DNA from: Anaerolineae bacterium
GTDB lineage: Bacteria > Chloroflexota > Anaerolineae > 4572-78 > J111
Assembly (NCBI GenBank): GCA_023382535.1
Contig: JAHDWA010000012.1
Coordinates: forward strand, 62,001-126,000
Length of the DNA stretch: 64,000 bases
Reading direction: 5' to 3'
How positions within the stretch are numbered: the stretch's first letter is position 1; each line of letters begins with the position of its first letter. Positions 50,107-58,832 of the stretch are shown here, piece after piece. A program made the position numbers and the translations under genes. The notes below the pieces were generated by a model. The model was not told where the DNA came from. It did not search any database and saw only the letters and a list, made by a program, of their open reading frames with translations.

Positions 50107-50655
50107 ATGGTGACCTTGACAAAAAATTCTCACTGTTCCTACTGCGGCCATCGTTTTGCCGAGGCTCAACCCTGGCCGCGTATGTGCGCCAACTGCGGCC
50201 ATGTTACCTTCCTCAATCCTGTGCCCGTAGCCGTGGTTTTGCTGCCGGTGGATGATGGACTTTTGGTAATCCGGCGGGGGATTCCGCCGCAGCAGGGCCG
50301 GTTAGCTCTGCCGGGGGGCTTCATTGATTTTGACGAGACCTGGCAGGAGGCCGGAGCGCGCGAACTTTTTGAGGAAGCGGGTCTGGCCATTGACCCCCAG
50401 GAAATCCGCGAGTTTGCAGTGCGCAGCGTGCCCGCAGGATTGATTATGATTTTTGGCCTGGCCCAGGCCCGGACTGCGGCCAGTCTGCCGCCTTTTGTCT
50501 CATGTGAAGAGGCCACAGAGCGGTTGGTTATCAATGAACCGGCGGAACTGGCTTTTCCCACCCACACGGAGGCAGCGAGGCTATTTTTTCAAAGGGGTCA
50601 ACAGGCCGGAGGCAGCTCTTTTGAAAGTGCGTTGTCTCTGGAGAATGTACCATAA
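50107..50655 (+). CDS. Nudix hydrolase with an N-terminal zinc ribbon
   Basis: 182 residues. CSYCGHRF and MCANCGHVTF form a zinc ribbon of the NADH-pyrophosphatase (NudC) type. The Nudix box reads GGFIDFDETWQEAGARELFE followed by EAGLAI, with all catalytic glutamates. Substrate cannot be read from the sequence; NADH or other nucleotide diphosphates are likely. ATG at 50107 with AGAGGAAA upstream is preferred to an earlier start that would lie before the -10 element. The stop overlaps the next ATG (TAATG). Confidence 0.88.
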   Translation: MVTLTKNSHCSYCGHRFAEAQPWPRMCANCGHVTFLNPVPVAVVLLPVDDGLLVIRRGIPPQQGRLALPGGFIDFDETWQEAGARELFEEAGLAIDPQEIREFAVRSVPAGLIMIFGLAQARTAASLPPFVSCEEATERLVINEPAELAFPTHTEAARLFFQRGQQAGGSSFESALSLENVP

Positions 50656-51209
50656 TGAAAAAACTCCAGAAAAAACAACAACCGGGCCAGAGTGAACAGG
50701 CCAAGCGCCGTTTTTTTGACTTGCTGCGCCAGGGAACGGAGGGCCTACACCAGGGAGATGTGGCCAAAGCGGCTCGTTTTTTGGAACGAGCGCACCAACT
50801 GAACCCCGACAATCACGATGCCGCACTCAACCTGGGGGGTGCTTATATCTTATCCAAAAAGTTCGCCCAGGCGCTAGCCCTGCTGGAGCCGTTGAGCGAG
50901 CGCGACCCCGACAACCCGATGGTCTGGACCAACCTGGGCGCGGCCTACCTGGGCAATCCAATTTTGGCCAAAGACGCCGAACAACTCCGGGCTATTGCCG
51001 CTTTTGAGCGGGCCATCGAATTGAACCCGGCCGCGCCGAATGTGGCTTACAATCTGGGGTTGGTTCACCTGGACCGCCAGGACAACGAGCGGGCGCTGCA
51101 CTGGTTTCGGCGAGCCGTCCAGGCTAATCCGCAGGATCGAGATGCCCGGCGCTTTGTAGAGCAGTTAGCGGGGGAAACAAAAGACAAAAGGGAGGAGTCT
51201 TCAACTTAA
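50655..51209 (+). CDS. Tetratricopeptide-repeat protein
   Basis: 184 residues with a basic N-terminus and at least three TPR units (AARFLERAHQLNPDNHDAAL, NLGGAYILSKKFAQALALLE, NLGLVHLDRQDNERALHWF). TPR arrays bind other proteins. It is translationally coupled to the Nudix gene. No signal peptide or enzyme domain is present, so the partner is unknown. Confidence 0.83.
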   Translation: MKKLQKKQQPGQSEQAKRRFFDLLRQGTEGLHQGDVAKAARFLERAHQLNPDNHDAALNLGGAYILSKKFAQALALLEPLSERDPDNPMVWTNLGAAYLGNPILAKDAEQLRAIAAFERAIELNPAAPNVAYNLGLVHLDRQDNERALHWFRRAVQANPQDRDARRFVEQLAGETKDKREESST

Positions 51210-51217
51210 CTCCTCCC
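51190..51217 (+). terminator. Hairpin at the end of the TPR gene
   Basis: GGGAGGAGT (51190-51198) and ACTCCTCCC (51209-51217) are perfectly complementary around a 10-base loop that contains the stop codon region; followed by TCTTCACTT, a weak T-run. Confidence 0.65.
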
Positions 51218-51277
51218 TCTTCACTTGCCTCTGTCAAATCCTCGATGTGAGGTGGGTAAAAATCAAAAGGGTCGAAC

Positions 51278-52264
51278 CTAGGCCCGTTCCCGGCGGCGGG
51301 CGTTGTGCCGCTCTCGCCGGCCGGCTGGGTCGCCGTTTACGCCGGCGATTGCGTTTTCAGCCAGCAATTCGTCCGCAGCCGGCAGCTCAAAATCCTTGAG
51401 TGCCGCTTTGACCGCGCTAATGTGACTGGGAGTGCTGCCGCAGCAGCCGCCCAGCATTTTGACCCCCTGCGCCCCAAATTTCAAGGCATAGTCGGCCATA
51501 ATCTCCGGGGTTACATCGTAAACTGCCTCCATCGCGCCTTCCATATGCGGCAAACCGGCGTTGGGCTTGGCGACGAGCGTCGCCTCCGGCAAGGCCCGGC
51601 GCATGGCCGTCATCGCTACCAGGTTCTCTTCCAGTGTCCGGCCACAGTTGACCCCCACGGCCAGGACATCCATACTCCACAACTCCCGCGCCGCCTCTTC
51701 CGGGCGAACACCCATCATCGTCCGGCCGTGCATATCGAAGCTCATGGTCACGGTGACCGGCAGCTTCGTGGCCTGGTGCGCCCCTTCGATGGCTGCTTTG
51801 GCCTCACGCAGGTCGCTCATGGTTTCTACATGGATGCCATCCGCGCCGCCTTCGGCCAGGCCGGCAGCCTGTTCGGCAAAATACTCGACCGCTCTTTCGT
51901 AGGTCAGTTCGCCCATTGGCTCCATCAGCAGGCCGGTTGGTCCCATCGAACCCAGCACCAGCACTTTATCCCCGGCCACTTCTCGAGCCAGCGCGGCGGC
52001 GGCCACGTTAATCTGATGGGTCAAATGGCCGCTGCCTTCCATATCCAGGCGCGGGCGCGTCCCGCCGAAGGAGTTGGTCAGAATAGCATCAGCGCCGGCA
52101 TCAAGATAAGCTTGATAGTGCTTTTTAACCGCCGTAGGATTTTGCAGATTCCATAACTCGGGAGCCATGCCTGCCGGCAGTCCCATTTGTTGCAGTTGTG
52201 TACCGGTCGCCCCATCCAGGATGATAACCCCCGGCTCAGCTAACTTTTGTCTTAAATCAGGCAT
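51278..52264 (-). CDS. Homocysteine S-methyltransferase family protein
   Basis: 328 residues forming one TIM barrel of the Pfam S-methyl_trans type. The three zinc cysteines are present: GVNCGRTLEEN near 205 and LGGCCGSTPSHI near 270. It opens ILDGATGTQLQQMGLPAG, as in MetH N-terminal and BHMT-like proteins. It would transfer a methyl group to a thiol such as homocysteine, from an unknown donor or via a corrinoid protein. A corrinoid protein is encoded 8 kb away (59795-60430), but a link is only a possibility. An Arg-rich tail (AGRRERHNARRRERA) is unusual. Confidence 0.85.
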   Translation of the reverse strand: MPDLRQKLAEPGVIILDGATGTQLQQMGLPAGMAPELWNLQNPTAVKKHYQAYLDAGADAILTNSFGGTRPRLDMEGSGHLTHQINVAAAALAREVAGDKVLVLGSMGPTGLLMEPMGELTYERAVEYFAEQAAGLAEGGADGIHVETMSDLREAKAAIEGAHQATKLPVTVTMSFDMHGRTMMGVRPEEAARELWSMDVLAVGVNCGRTLEENLVAMTAMRRALPEATLVAKPNAGLPHMEGAMEAVYDVTPEIMADYALKFGAQGVKMLGGCCGSTPSHISAVKAALKDFELPAADELLAENAIAGVNGDPAGRRERHNARRRERA

Positions 52265-52275
52265 TTTACCCTTCC

Positions 52276-52310
52276 CAATTAAAAGTAGGCAATTAACTGT
52301 TGGTCATTGA
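52276..52310. repeat. Degenerate heptamer repeat upstream of the homocysteine methyltransferase gene
   Basis: Units CAATTAA, AAGTAGG, CAATTAA, CTGTTGG, TCATTGA can be read with period 7 on the plus strand; related to the repeat at 2701. The periodicity is weaker than in the other cases. Confidence 0.4.
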
Positions 52311-52390
52311 CCATTCTTTTGTCATCTTACTGTCAATCCGGCCAAATAGCAAATTGCTTTCTGCCGAGGGCCTATCCAAATTTTGGGCGT

Positions 52391-52425
52391 GAGACCGGCC
52401 AGGTTTTTAAAACCTGGCCGGTCTC
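52391..52425. repeat. Perfect 35-base palindrome between divergent genes
   Basis: GAGACCGGCCAGGTTTT (52391-52407) and its exact complement (52409-52425) are separated by one base. It lies between the divergent homocysteine methyltransferase and HAD genes, not downstream of either, so it is more likely a dispersed repeat element or operator than a terminator. Confidence 0.6.
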
Positions 52426-52525
52426 CTAAATCCTGGGACGCTCCTTCGCCAAGTTGTTCTCCTGTTCTACTTGTGCTTACCGGCGGGGTGAAGTACAATC
52501 GAAATCCATTTGGCAGGAGCAGGGA

Positions 52526-53257
52526 TTGATTAAGGGGATTATCTTTGATTTGGGCAGCACACTGCTGCAATTTACCGGCGATGGGGCGGCTGTCGAGCGG
52601 GAAGGCGCCGAGGCTATGGCCGATTGGTATCTGAAAAAGAAGCATATTAAAGTGGACGGCCCGGCCCTGGTCGAGGCTTTTTTGGCCGAACGCGCCGCTG
52701 GCCGCATGCTAGCATTAGAAACTCAGACCGAGGTGACGGCGCAGCAGAGTTTAAACGAGGCCCTCAAAAAAATTGCTGCTCCCGCTACAGCGGGGGCGCT
52801 GGTCGAAGCGGCGATAAAGATTTACTTTGCTCCCGAAGAGGCTGCCTGGGCGGCCTACCCCAATGCTGTCGAAACCCTTAAGCAGCTCAAAAGCCGCAGC
52901 TACCGGTTGGGCCTATACTCCAACGCTACCGACGATAAGTTGGTTCAACGCCTGGTTAACCAAGGCGGCTTGCGCCCCTGGCTGTCGCCGACGTTTAGCT
53001 CAGCCGGCTGGGGCTGGCGCAAACCCAGTCCGGAACCGTTCGAACTGATCGCCGGGCGCTGGGGTTTAGCGCCCGCCGAAGTGGTCGTGGTTGGGGATAC
53101 TTTGAGCGCCGATATTTTGGGGGCGCAAAATGCCGGGATGCCTGGTATTCTCGTCACCATGAATGAGTCACCCTTTAACAGCCAGCATCAGCACATTCAA
53201 CCTACTGCCGTCGCTGAAACATTGTCGGCCCTGCCGGAGATTGTGGCTCAGCTATGA
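52526..53257 (+). CDS. HAD-superfamily protein with an altered first motif
   Basis: About 243 residues. The start TTG at 52526 follows AGGAG and gives IKGIIFDLGSTLLQF. Motif I is DLGST, so the second aspartate of the usual DxD is glycine. Other motifs look normal: GLYSNATDD (motif II region), WRKPSPEPF (motif III Lys) and VVVGDTLSADILGAQ (motif IV). Many HAD proteins with DLG at this point are annotated as hydrolases, but loss of the general acid may weaken phosphatase activity. It overlaps the next gene by 4 bases (ATGA). Confidence 0.8.
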   Translation: MIKGIIFDLGSTLLQFTGDGAAVEREGAEAMADWYLKKKHIKVDGPALVEAFLAERAAGRMLALETQTEVTAQQSLNEALKKIAAPATAGALVEAAIKIYFAPEEAAWAAYPNAVETLKQLKSRSYRLGLYSNATDDKLVQRLVNQGGLRPWLSPTFSSAGWGWRKPSPEPFELIAGRWGLAPAEVVVVGDTLSADILGAQNAGMPGILVTMNESPFNSQHQHIQPTAVAETLSALPEIVAQL

Positions 53258-53664
53258 CTCATCGCTACACGGTCCGCAAAATAAATTTATTGCCCCTGGC
53301 CAAGTTTGGCTGCCTTTTGGGCGGAGTGGCCATGCTGCTGCCTGGCCTTCTTTGCGCCCTGGTTGGCACTCAGGTGATCGCCCTGCTGCACACCTTTTTG
53401 GCCGAAACCCAAACCGCCGAATTGGACCCCCTGGGCTTGGGCGTGCCGGTCGAGCTTGATTTTATCCACCTGCTCAACCTGGGAGAGGTTCAGGCTCTGC
53501 TGACTCGCCTGGACGACCAACGCTGGGTAGTGGCCCTGCTCATCATTTTGATGATGATCCTCGGCGGCGGGCTGTTGGTCGGCCTGACCATTATGCTGGT
53601 TGGGTGGGGGTACAACTTGCTGGCGGCGCTGACCGGTGGGCTGGAGGTGGAATTACGCGAGTAA
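53254..53664 (+). CDS. Small membrane protein, DUF3566-like
   Basis: 136 residues with two membrane segments (LLGGVAMLLPGLLCALVGT near 20 and VVALLIILMMILGGGLLVGL near 95) and an outer or inner loop of about 50 residues between them. The layout and start (YTVRKINLLPLAKFGCLL) resemble DUF3566, but the match is by impression only. It is coupled to the HAD gene and followed closely by the PyrK-like gene. Function unknown. Confidence 0.62.
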   Translation: MTHRYTVRKINLLPLAKFGCLLGGVAMLLPGLLCALVGTQVIALLHTFLAETQTAELDPLGLGVPVELDFIHLLNLGEVQALLTRLDDQRWVVALLIILMMILGGGLLVGLTIMLVGWGYNLLAALTGGLEVELRE

Positions 53665-53667
53665 ACC

Positions 53668-54447
53668 ATGATTCAGACCCAAGCCACGGTTGCAGAAAAA
53701 ACAACAGTTGCCCCGGCCTGGTGGCGACTTGCTCTGACTGCGCCCGAACTGCCCCCGCCTCTACCCGGCCAATTCCTGCTGCTCCGCTGCGCTGACCGCT
53801 ATAGTTGCTATCTGCGCCGCCCTGTTTTTCCCGTCCCGGCCGATCAAAATCATTTCGGCCTGCTGCTGCGGCCCGACCCCGACCCCGGTTTGGCCTGGTT
53901 GTCGGCTCGCCAGCCCGGCGATACCCTGGATGTGATGGGTCCGCTGGGGAGTGGTTTCCCTTTACCTAAAGGGGTCCGCCACTTGCTGCTGGTGAGTGAT
54001 ATGCCGGATATTGGCCCGCTGTTGGGGCAAATGGAGCGGGCGATTGCCGCCGGAGTGGCTGTGACCCTGGCTTTAGGCGCCAGCCGGGCGTCAAGACTGT
54101 ATCCGGTTGCCGCTCTGCCGCCCGTGGTGGAATTTCAAGCGGCTACCCTTGACGGCTCGTTGGGCTATCGCGGGCCGGTTACCGATCTGTTACCCGACCT
54201 GCTTCGCTGGGCCGATCTAACCTGTGCCGCCGGCTCTCTGACCTTGTATCGCACCCTGCGCCGGCAAATGGAGCAGGTGCGGCTGCGGGCAGAAACCGAT
54301 TTCTTATATGGTTTGAATGCTGACCCTTGGCTGGCCTGTGGGGTGGGCGCGTGTTTGAGTTGTACGGTCAATACGGACACCGGCCCCAGACTGGCCTGTG
54401 TGGACGGGCCGGTTTTTGATTTGGTGGAATTAAATCTGGAACTTTAA
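53668..54447 (+). CDS. pyrK: PyrK-like FAD/[2Fe-2S] electron-transfer subunit
   Basis: 259 residues: a ferredoxin-reductase-like FAD/NAD domain (PPLPGQFLLLRC, a Gly-rich PLGSGFPLPKGVRHLL segment) and a C-terminal [2Fe-2S] site with Cys-x4-Cys-x2-Cys plus a later Cys (ACGVGACLSC, LACVDGP). PyrK lets class 1B dihydroorotate dehydrogenase use NAD+. It is immediately upstream of a DHODH-like gene. Because that partner lacks its usual catalytic motif, the pair might act on another substrate. The symbol reflects homology only. Confidence 0.78.
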   Translation: MIQTQATVAEKTTVAPAWWRLALTAPELPPPLPGQFLLLRCADRYSCYLRRPVFPVPADQNHFGLLLRPDPDPGLAWLSARQPGDTLDVMGPLGSGFPLPKGVRHLLLVSDMPDIGPLLGQMERAIAAGVAVTLALGASRASRLYPVAALPPVVEFQAATLDGSLGYRGPVTDLLPDLLRWADLTCAAGSLTLYRTLRRQMEQVRLRAETDFLYGLNADPWLACGVGACLSCTVNTDTGPRLACVDGPVFDLVELNLEL

Positions 54448-54451
54448 GCAG

Positions 54452-55282
54452 ATGATTGAACTGGCTCCCCAGCACAAAATTGGCCTGAGTTTAACTAACC
54501 CGGTGATGATTGCCTCTGGCTGCGGCGGCTACGGGCAGGCTTATCACCACCTGCTTGACCTCTCGGTTTTTGGCGCGATAGTTACCAATCCCATTACCCT
54601 TCGCCCCAGGCACGGGGCGAACCAGCCTCGTTTGGTCGAGGTAGCGAGCGGCTTTATCCTGAATACAGGGGAACAAAATCCGGGGGTTAAAAAAGTTATC
54701 CAGCAGCATCAAAAAAGCTGGGCGCATCTTCCTGTCCCGGTAATTGTCCATCTGCCGGCAGACGATGCCGACGATTTGCTGCGCACGGCCCGCGTCCTGG
54801 CCCATCTGGAAACGCCGCAAGGCCAAAATTTATTGGCGGCCATCGAGTTGGGGCTGCCGCACTATGCGCGTCCCCACGATATTGCGCGCTGGGTTCGCGC
54901 TGTCCGCGAGGGGAGTCCCCTGCCTTTGCTGGTCAAATTGCCGCTTGGGGCCCTGCTGGAAATGGTTGAGGCGGCGGCTGACGCCAATGCCGATGCCCTG
55001 GTCATCGGTTCGCCGCCGCTGGGAGCCGCCCAGGTCGGCCCCAATGGCCCTGTCGTGACCGGCTATTTGTACGGCCCCGCCTTGCACAGCCTGGCTTTGC
55101 GCGATCTGCAAATGGTCAAAAGCTGGATTGATTTACCGCTCATTGCCGCCGGCGGCATTCATTCCCTGGCCGATGCCCAACTCTTTTTGACTGCCGGGGC
55201 GGTCGCCGTGCAGCTTGACAGTCTGCTTTTCATCGAGCCAAAAGAGGCCGAAGCCATTGCTAAAAGTTTTGGGCCTCAATAA
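54452..55282 (+). CDS. Dihydroorotate dehydrogenase-like protein (class 1B pattern, degenerate active site)
   Basis: 276 residues, FMN-binding TIM barrel. Family features are LTNPVMIASGCGGYG, the TLRPRHGANQPRLVEV and NTGEQNPGVKKV segments, a Lys in LLVKLPLG and the flavin-phosphate region AAGGIHSLADAQ. The usual NxSCPN segment that supplies the catalytic Cys in class 1 enzymes is not recognisable; its position reads AIELGLPHYARP. It is shorter than typical PyrD (about 300). It is paired with the PyrK-like gene 4 bases upstream. Either the residue is replaced or this is a paralogue with a new role. Confidence 0.72.
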   Translation: MIELAPQHKIGLSLTNPVMIASGCGGYGQAYHHLLDLSVFGAIVTNPITLRPRHGANQPRLVEVASGFILNTGEQNPGVKKVIQQHQKSWAHLPVPVIVHLPADDADDLLRTARVLAHLETPQGQNLLAAIELGLPHYARPHDIARWVRAVREGSPLPLLVKLPLGALLEMVEAAADANADALVIGSPPLGAAQVGPNGPVVTGYLYGPALHSLALRDLQMVKSWIDLPLIAAGGIHSLADAQLFLTAGAVAVQLDSLLFIEPKEAEAIAKSFGPQ

Positions 55283-55330
55283 TATTAAGTCAGGCCAATA
55301 CTTTTTCAAATAACCTGAATCGAATTAGCT

Positions 55331-55445
55331 CGAAAATCACCCTTCGATACGGGCTAGCCGCCCTACTCAGGATGATTTTCGGCTCATTATCGCATCCTGA
55401 GTAGCCTTGAACGTAGTGAAAGGCGTATCGAAGGATGCGATAATG
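55331..55445. repeat. Two nested palindromes between convergent genes
   Basis: CGAAAATCA/TGATTTTCG (55331-55339, 55373-55381) and CATTATCGCATCCT/AGGATGCGATAATG (55385-55398, 55432-55445) are perfect. Their loops share inverted strings such as CCTTCGATAC and GTATCGAAGG, so the whole block can also pair as one large palindrome. It fills the 195-base gap between the plus-strand DHODH-like gene and the minus-strand FAD oxidoreductase gene. Confidence 0.65.
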
Positions 55446-55477
55446 CCTCAGCGTGATACCTTCAATTAATTCTGAAA

Positions 55478-56704
55478 TCATCCCTGGGAGAGTAAAGAAC
55501 GCAGCTTGACCGATTCATCTACCAGGTTTTTTACCTCAACCGGGGTCTTGGCCTGGATGAGCAGCATGGTCAGCCGTAAATCTTTGGGCCGGTTTATGGC
55601 CACGGCGGCAATGATGCGTTGATCCCGAAGATAAAAGCCAACAAAGTTCCGTTGCTCTAAACTACCCCGGACCACAATTTGGTCCCACTCCCCGTGAAAG
55701 CCGGCGTACTGGATATTATAATCATACTGATCGGACCAGAACCAGTGGACCTCGGCGTAGGGCTGCTGCTTGCCCAGCATATTCCGGGCAGCGGCTTGAC
55801 CCTGCGAAATGGCATTTTGATAGTGCTCAACCCGGATGTACCGCCCGACGAGGGGGTGATAGTGCCGGGCCACATCTCCAGCCGCATAAATACCCTCAAC
55901 GTTGGTTTGGCAGTACTCGTCAACCACAATGCCGTTATCCAGCTTAACCCCGCTCCCGGCGACGACCTCGGTTACCGGCTCAACGCCAACCCCGACCACC
56001 ACAAAATCGCACTCAAGCTGCCGGCCGCTCCGGGTGATGACCCGCCGCACCCGGTTATCGCCCTCAAACCCGGTCGCTGATTCTTCAAAATACATCTGCA
56101 CCCCATGCTCGCGGTGAAAGCTCTCAAAAACGCGCCCCATCTCTTCGCCCAAAATGTGAGCCAGGGGCATTTTTAAAGGCTCAACCACCGCCACCTCGAC
56201 CCCCAGTTGGCGCAGGGTCGCCGCGACCTCGGAGCCAATAAAGCCCATGCCCACCAGGACCGCTTTGCGCCCGGCAATACCCTCTTCACGAATGACATCC
56301 GCATCAGCCACATCGCGCAGGCTGTAAATACCGGGAAGATTAGCCCCCGGCACGGGCAGGCTGCGGTTGCGGACCCCGGTGGCAATCAAGACTTTGTCAT
56401 AAGGGATACGCTCTCCGTTCTCAAGTTCGACCACCTTTGCCTGGGGATCAACCCGCCTGGCCTGCACCCCCAAGCGAGTTTCGATGTTCTGTTCAGCGTA
56501 GTAAGCAAGCGGCCTGAGGGTGATCTCCGCCAGCGATTTCTCGCCTTGCAAATACTTCTTTGACAGCGGGGGTCGTTCGTAAGGCGGGTGCGGTTCTGCC
56601 CCAATAAGCACAACGTTACCGTCAAAGCCCTCCTCGCGCAAGGTGAGGGCCGCCACGCCTCCAGCCAGGTTAGCTCCGATGATAACCATTGCAGATGACA
56701 TCAT
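55478..56704 (-). CDS. FAD-dependent NAD(P)H oxidoreductase, ferredoxin/rubredoxin reductase type
   Basis: 408 residues. FAD motif VIIGANLAGGVAALTL at the N-terminus, PPYERPPLSKKYLQGE near 45 (typical of ferredoxin reductases of dioxygenase systems), NAD motif VLVGMGFIGSEVAATL near 150 and IYAAGDVARHYHPL near 270. The C-terminal domain holds HWFWSDQYDYNIQYAG, common to this class. It is the last gene of a minus-strand catabolic operon and overlaps the dehydrogenase gene by 4 bases. It may recycle electrons for the corrinoid or dehydrogenase steps; the electron partner is unknown. Confidence 0.87.
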   Translation of the reverse strand: MMSSAMVIIGANLAGGVAALTLREEGFDGNVVLIGAEPHPPYERPPLSKKYLQGEKSLAEITLRPLAYYAEQNIETRLGVQARRVDPQAKVVELENGERIPYDKVLIATGVRNRSLPVPGANLPGIYSLRDVADADVIREEGIAGRKAVLVGMGFIGSEVAATLRQLGVEVAVVEPLKMPLAHILGEEMGRVFESFHREHGVQMYFEESATGFEGDNRVRRVITRSGRQLECDFVVVGVGVEPVTEVVAGSGVKLDNGIVVDEYCQTNVEGIYAAGDVARHYHPLVGRYIRVEHYQNAISQGQAAARNMLGKQQPYAEVHWFWSDQYDYNIQYAGFHGEWDQIVVRGSLEQRNFVGFYLRDQRIIAAVAINRPKDLRLTMLLIQAKTPVEVKNLVDESVKLRSLLSQG

Positions 56705-57771
56705 GGTTTTACCACTACTTTAAGGGCGCCCCCTCGTCGCTCTATAACCGTTTCAAAGGCAGTATGAATTTGGTCGAGGGGAAAGGTGTGGGTCACCAAT
56801 GGGGCAATGTCTATCGTCCCTCGGCTCAGCAGGGCCAGAGCCTGGGCCAGCGAGCGCTCTCCCTCAGCCTTGGACCCGGCGACGGTGATGTTCCACTGAA
56901 CAATTTTGTTAACGTTCAAGGGGGCCGGTTCTTTGTAAATACCAACCAGGGCCACGCGGCCGTTCTTTTTGGTGTACTCAACGGCGGCTACGGCGGCCTG
57001 GCTGGTTCCGGCGCATTCCAGCACCGCGTCGGCGCCGATGCCGTTGGTCAAGGACAAAATCCGCTCAACCACATCCACTTCTTTTATATTGATTCCAATA
57101 TCTGCGCCCAACCTGCGCCCCATTTCCAGGCGTTCGGGCCGCGTGCCGGCCAGGATAATGGTCCCTGCTCCCATCAGCCGGGCCATCACCACCGCCATCA
57201 GCCCGATAGCCCCCGGCCCGGAAACGACCACCGTTTCCCCGGCCTGAATGCCGCCAATCCGCCGGATGCCATACAGGGAAGTGGCGGCAGTCGTAATCAG
57301 CGTGGACACGTCAATGGGCATGTCGTCGGGAATTTTGTAGACGGAGTTAACATGATTGACGGCATACTCGGCATAACCGCCGTTGAAGCTAAAGCCGTAA
57401 TGCCGGTGCCCCTTGGCGATATTGCCGTAATTCAGGCAGGTATTGTAAAGACCATCGCGGCAGTTAGCGCACACCCCGCAGCCTTTGTGCGGTTCCACTG
57501 CCACCCGGTCGCCAACGGCAAATTCGGTGACACCCTGCCCCAGGGCAGCGATGGTTCCGGCATACTCGTGACCGAAGATAAATTCGCCGTAAGGCGGGTG
57601 GTTGGGCCAGCCATGGGCCAAAATCTTGGGGTCGGTGCCGCAGATAGCGCAAGCTTCCACCTTGATGATTACTTCGCCGGGACCAGGCTCCGGCACCGGA
57701 TAGTCATTGACCAGGCGCATATCGCCTTCGCCAAAAAGGACGGCCGCTTTCATTGTTTTGGGAAGTGACAT
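56701..57771 (-). CDS. Zinc-dependent alcohol/polyol dehydrogenase (MDR family)
   Basis: 356 residues. Catalytic zinc site CAICGTDPKIL and FGHEYAGTI, structural zinc site CGVCANCRDGLYNTC, and NAD motif SGPGAIGLMAVVMARL near 180. This matches sorbitol/threonine dehydrogenase-like MDR enzymes. A GGAGG site precedes the ATG. It is adjacent to another zinc dehydrogenase of the same family (57784-58821); the two differ enough to have different substrates. In this operon a sugar alcohol or sugar-derived hydroxyacid is a reasonable substrate, inferred only from context. Confidence 0.88.
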   Translation of the reverse strand: MSLPKTMKAAVLFGEGDMRLVNDYPVPEPGPGEVIIKVEACAICGTDPKILAHGWPNHPPYGEFIFGHEYAGTIAALGQGVTEFAVGDRVAVEPHKGCGVCANCRDGLYNTCLNYGNIAKGHRHYGFSFNGGYAEYAVNHVNSVYKIPDDMPIDVSTLITTAATSLYGIRRIGGIQAGETVVVSGPGAIGLMAVVMARLMGAGTIILAGTRPERLEMGRRLGADIGINIKEVDVVERILSLTNGIGADAVLECAGTSQAAVAAVEYTKKNGRVALVGIYKEPAPLNVNKIVQWNITVAGSKAEGERSLAQALALLSRGTIDIAPLVTHTFPLDQIHTAFETVIERRGGALKVVVKP

Positions 57772-57783
57772 TTGATTTGCCTC

Positions 57784-58821
57784 CTAAAAGGTAACTAATA
57801 CTTTCATCGCATGCTGGCGGTCTTCGGCCACGGCAAAGGCTTGGGCATACGCCTCAAACGGCAGCTTGTGGGTAATGAGCTGCCGGGCTACATCTGGATG
57901 GTTGAGGGTAAAATTCAGCACCGTTTCAAATTGGCCGGTGCCGCCCATACTGCCCATAATGCGGGCCGCTTTAAAGGTGATGGTCTTGAGACTGAATTCA
58001 ATGGAGGGGATGAACCCCAACGCCATCACCGTACCCAGCGGGCGCAGCAGGTCAACCGCCCGCCGAAAGGCCGCCGCCGAGCCGGATGTCTCAAAAATGA
58101 CGTCGTAGCCGCGGCCGGAGTAGAGGCCGCCGTAGCTGCCGGCATCGCCCTCACCGGCAGCGACATCGGTTAAATTTGATGCCCCCAAGCTGATAGCTTT
58201 TTCCACCCGCGCCGGCACCAGGTCGAACAACTCGACATGCCGGCACTCCTCAATGTGCTTTAAGGCAAAAAAGCAGGCCAGGCCAATCGTCCCACCGCCC
58301 AGCACCAGAATCTTTTCCTGCTTAAGGCCTGGTCTCACCTCGGCTACCCGCCGCACGGCGTGAGCGCCCACCGCCAGGGGTTCGCTCAGGGCGACCAGGT
58401 CCAAATCCGCCGCCGGATGCGCCCGGTAAACATATTGCTCGTCCTGCAGGAAAAACTGCCGGGAAGCTCCGTTCATAGTAATCCCAAACTTTTCAATGGA
58501 CTTGCATAAATTTTTGTCACGGGCACAAAACTCGCACCCCCCACAAAAGATCGAGCAATCGCCGGTCACCTTGTCGCCCGGCTTCACTTTAGTCACTGCC
58601 GGCCCCACCGCCTCGACGATGCCCGACCATTCATGTCCAAAATAGATCGGGTAATTCTTTGGGCCTTCATATTTGCCGCTGTACAGCGACATATCTGAGC
58701 CGCACAGCCCGACCGCGTGGGTCTTGATGAGGAGTTGCCGGCCGGTCGGTTCGGCCACCGGTTCGGCAATAATGGCGGCTTCTCTGCCGCCGTGCAGCAC
58801 AATTCCCTTTGCTTCAATCAT
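57784..58821 (-). CDS. Second zinc-dependent alcohol/polyol dehydrogenase (MDR family)
   Basis: 345 residues from the ATG at 58821, which has AGGAG upstream; a longer frame to 58869 would overlap the neighbour. Zinc site [21 protein letters not shown], structural cysteines [15 protein letters not shown], and NAD motif [16 protein letters not shown] near 160. It resembles L-iditol/threonine dehydrogenases. It lies between the hydroxyacid dehydrogenase and the other zinc dehydrogenase, so a two-step oxidation of a polyol or modified sugar is conceivable. Confidence 0.87.
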   Translation of the reverse strand: MIEAKGIVLHGGREAAIIAEPVAEPTGRQLLIKTHAVGLCGSDMSLYSGKYEGPKNYPIYFGHEWSGIVEAVGPAVTKVKPGDKVTGDCSIFCGGCEFCARDKNLCKSIEKFGITMNGASRQFFLQDEQYVYRAHPAADLDLVALSEPLAVGAHAVRRVAEVRPGLKQEKILVLGGGTIGLACFFALKHIEECRHVELFDLVPARVEKAISLGASNLTDVAAGEGDAGSYGGLYSGRGYDVIFETSGSAAAFRRAVDLLRPLGTVMALGFIPSIEFSLKTITFKAARIMGSMGGTGQFETVLNFTLNHPDVARQLITHKLPFEAYAQAFAVAEDRQHAMKVLVTF

Positions 58822-58832
58822 TCTCAACACTC

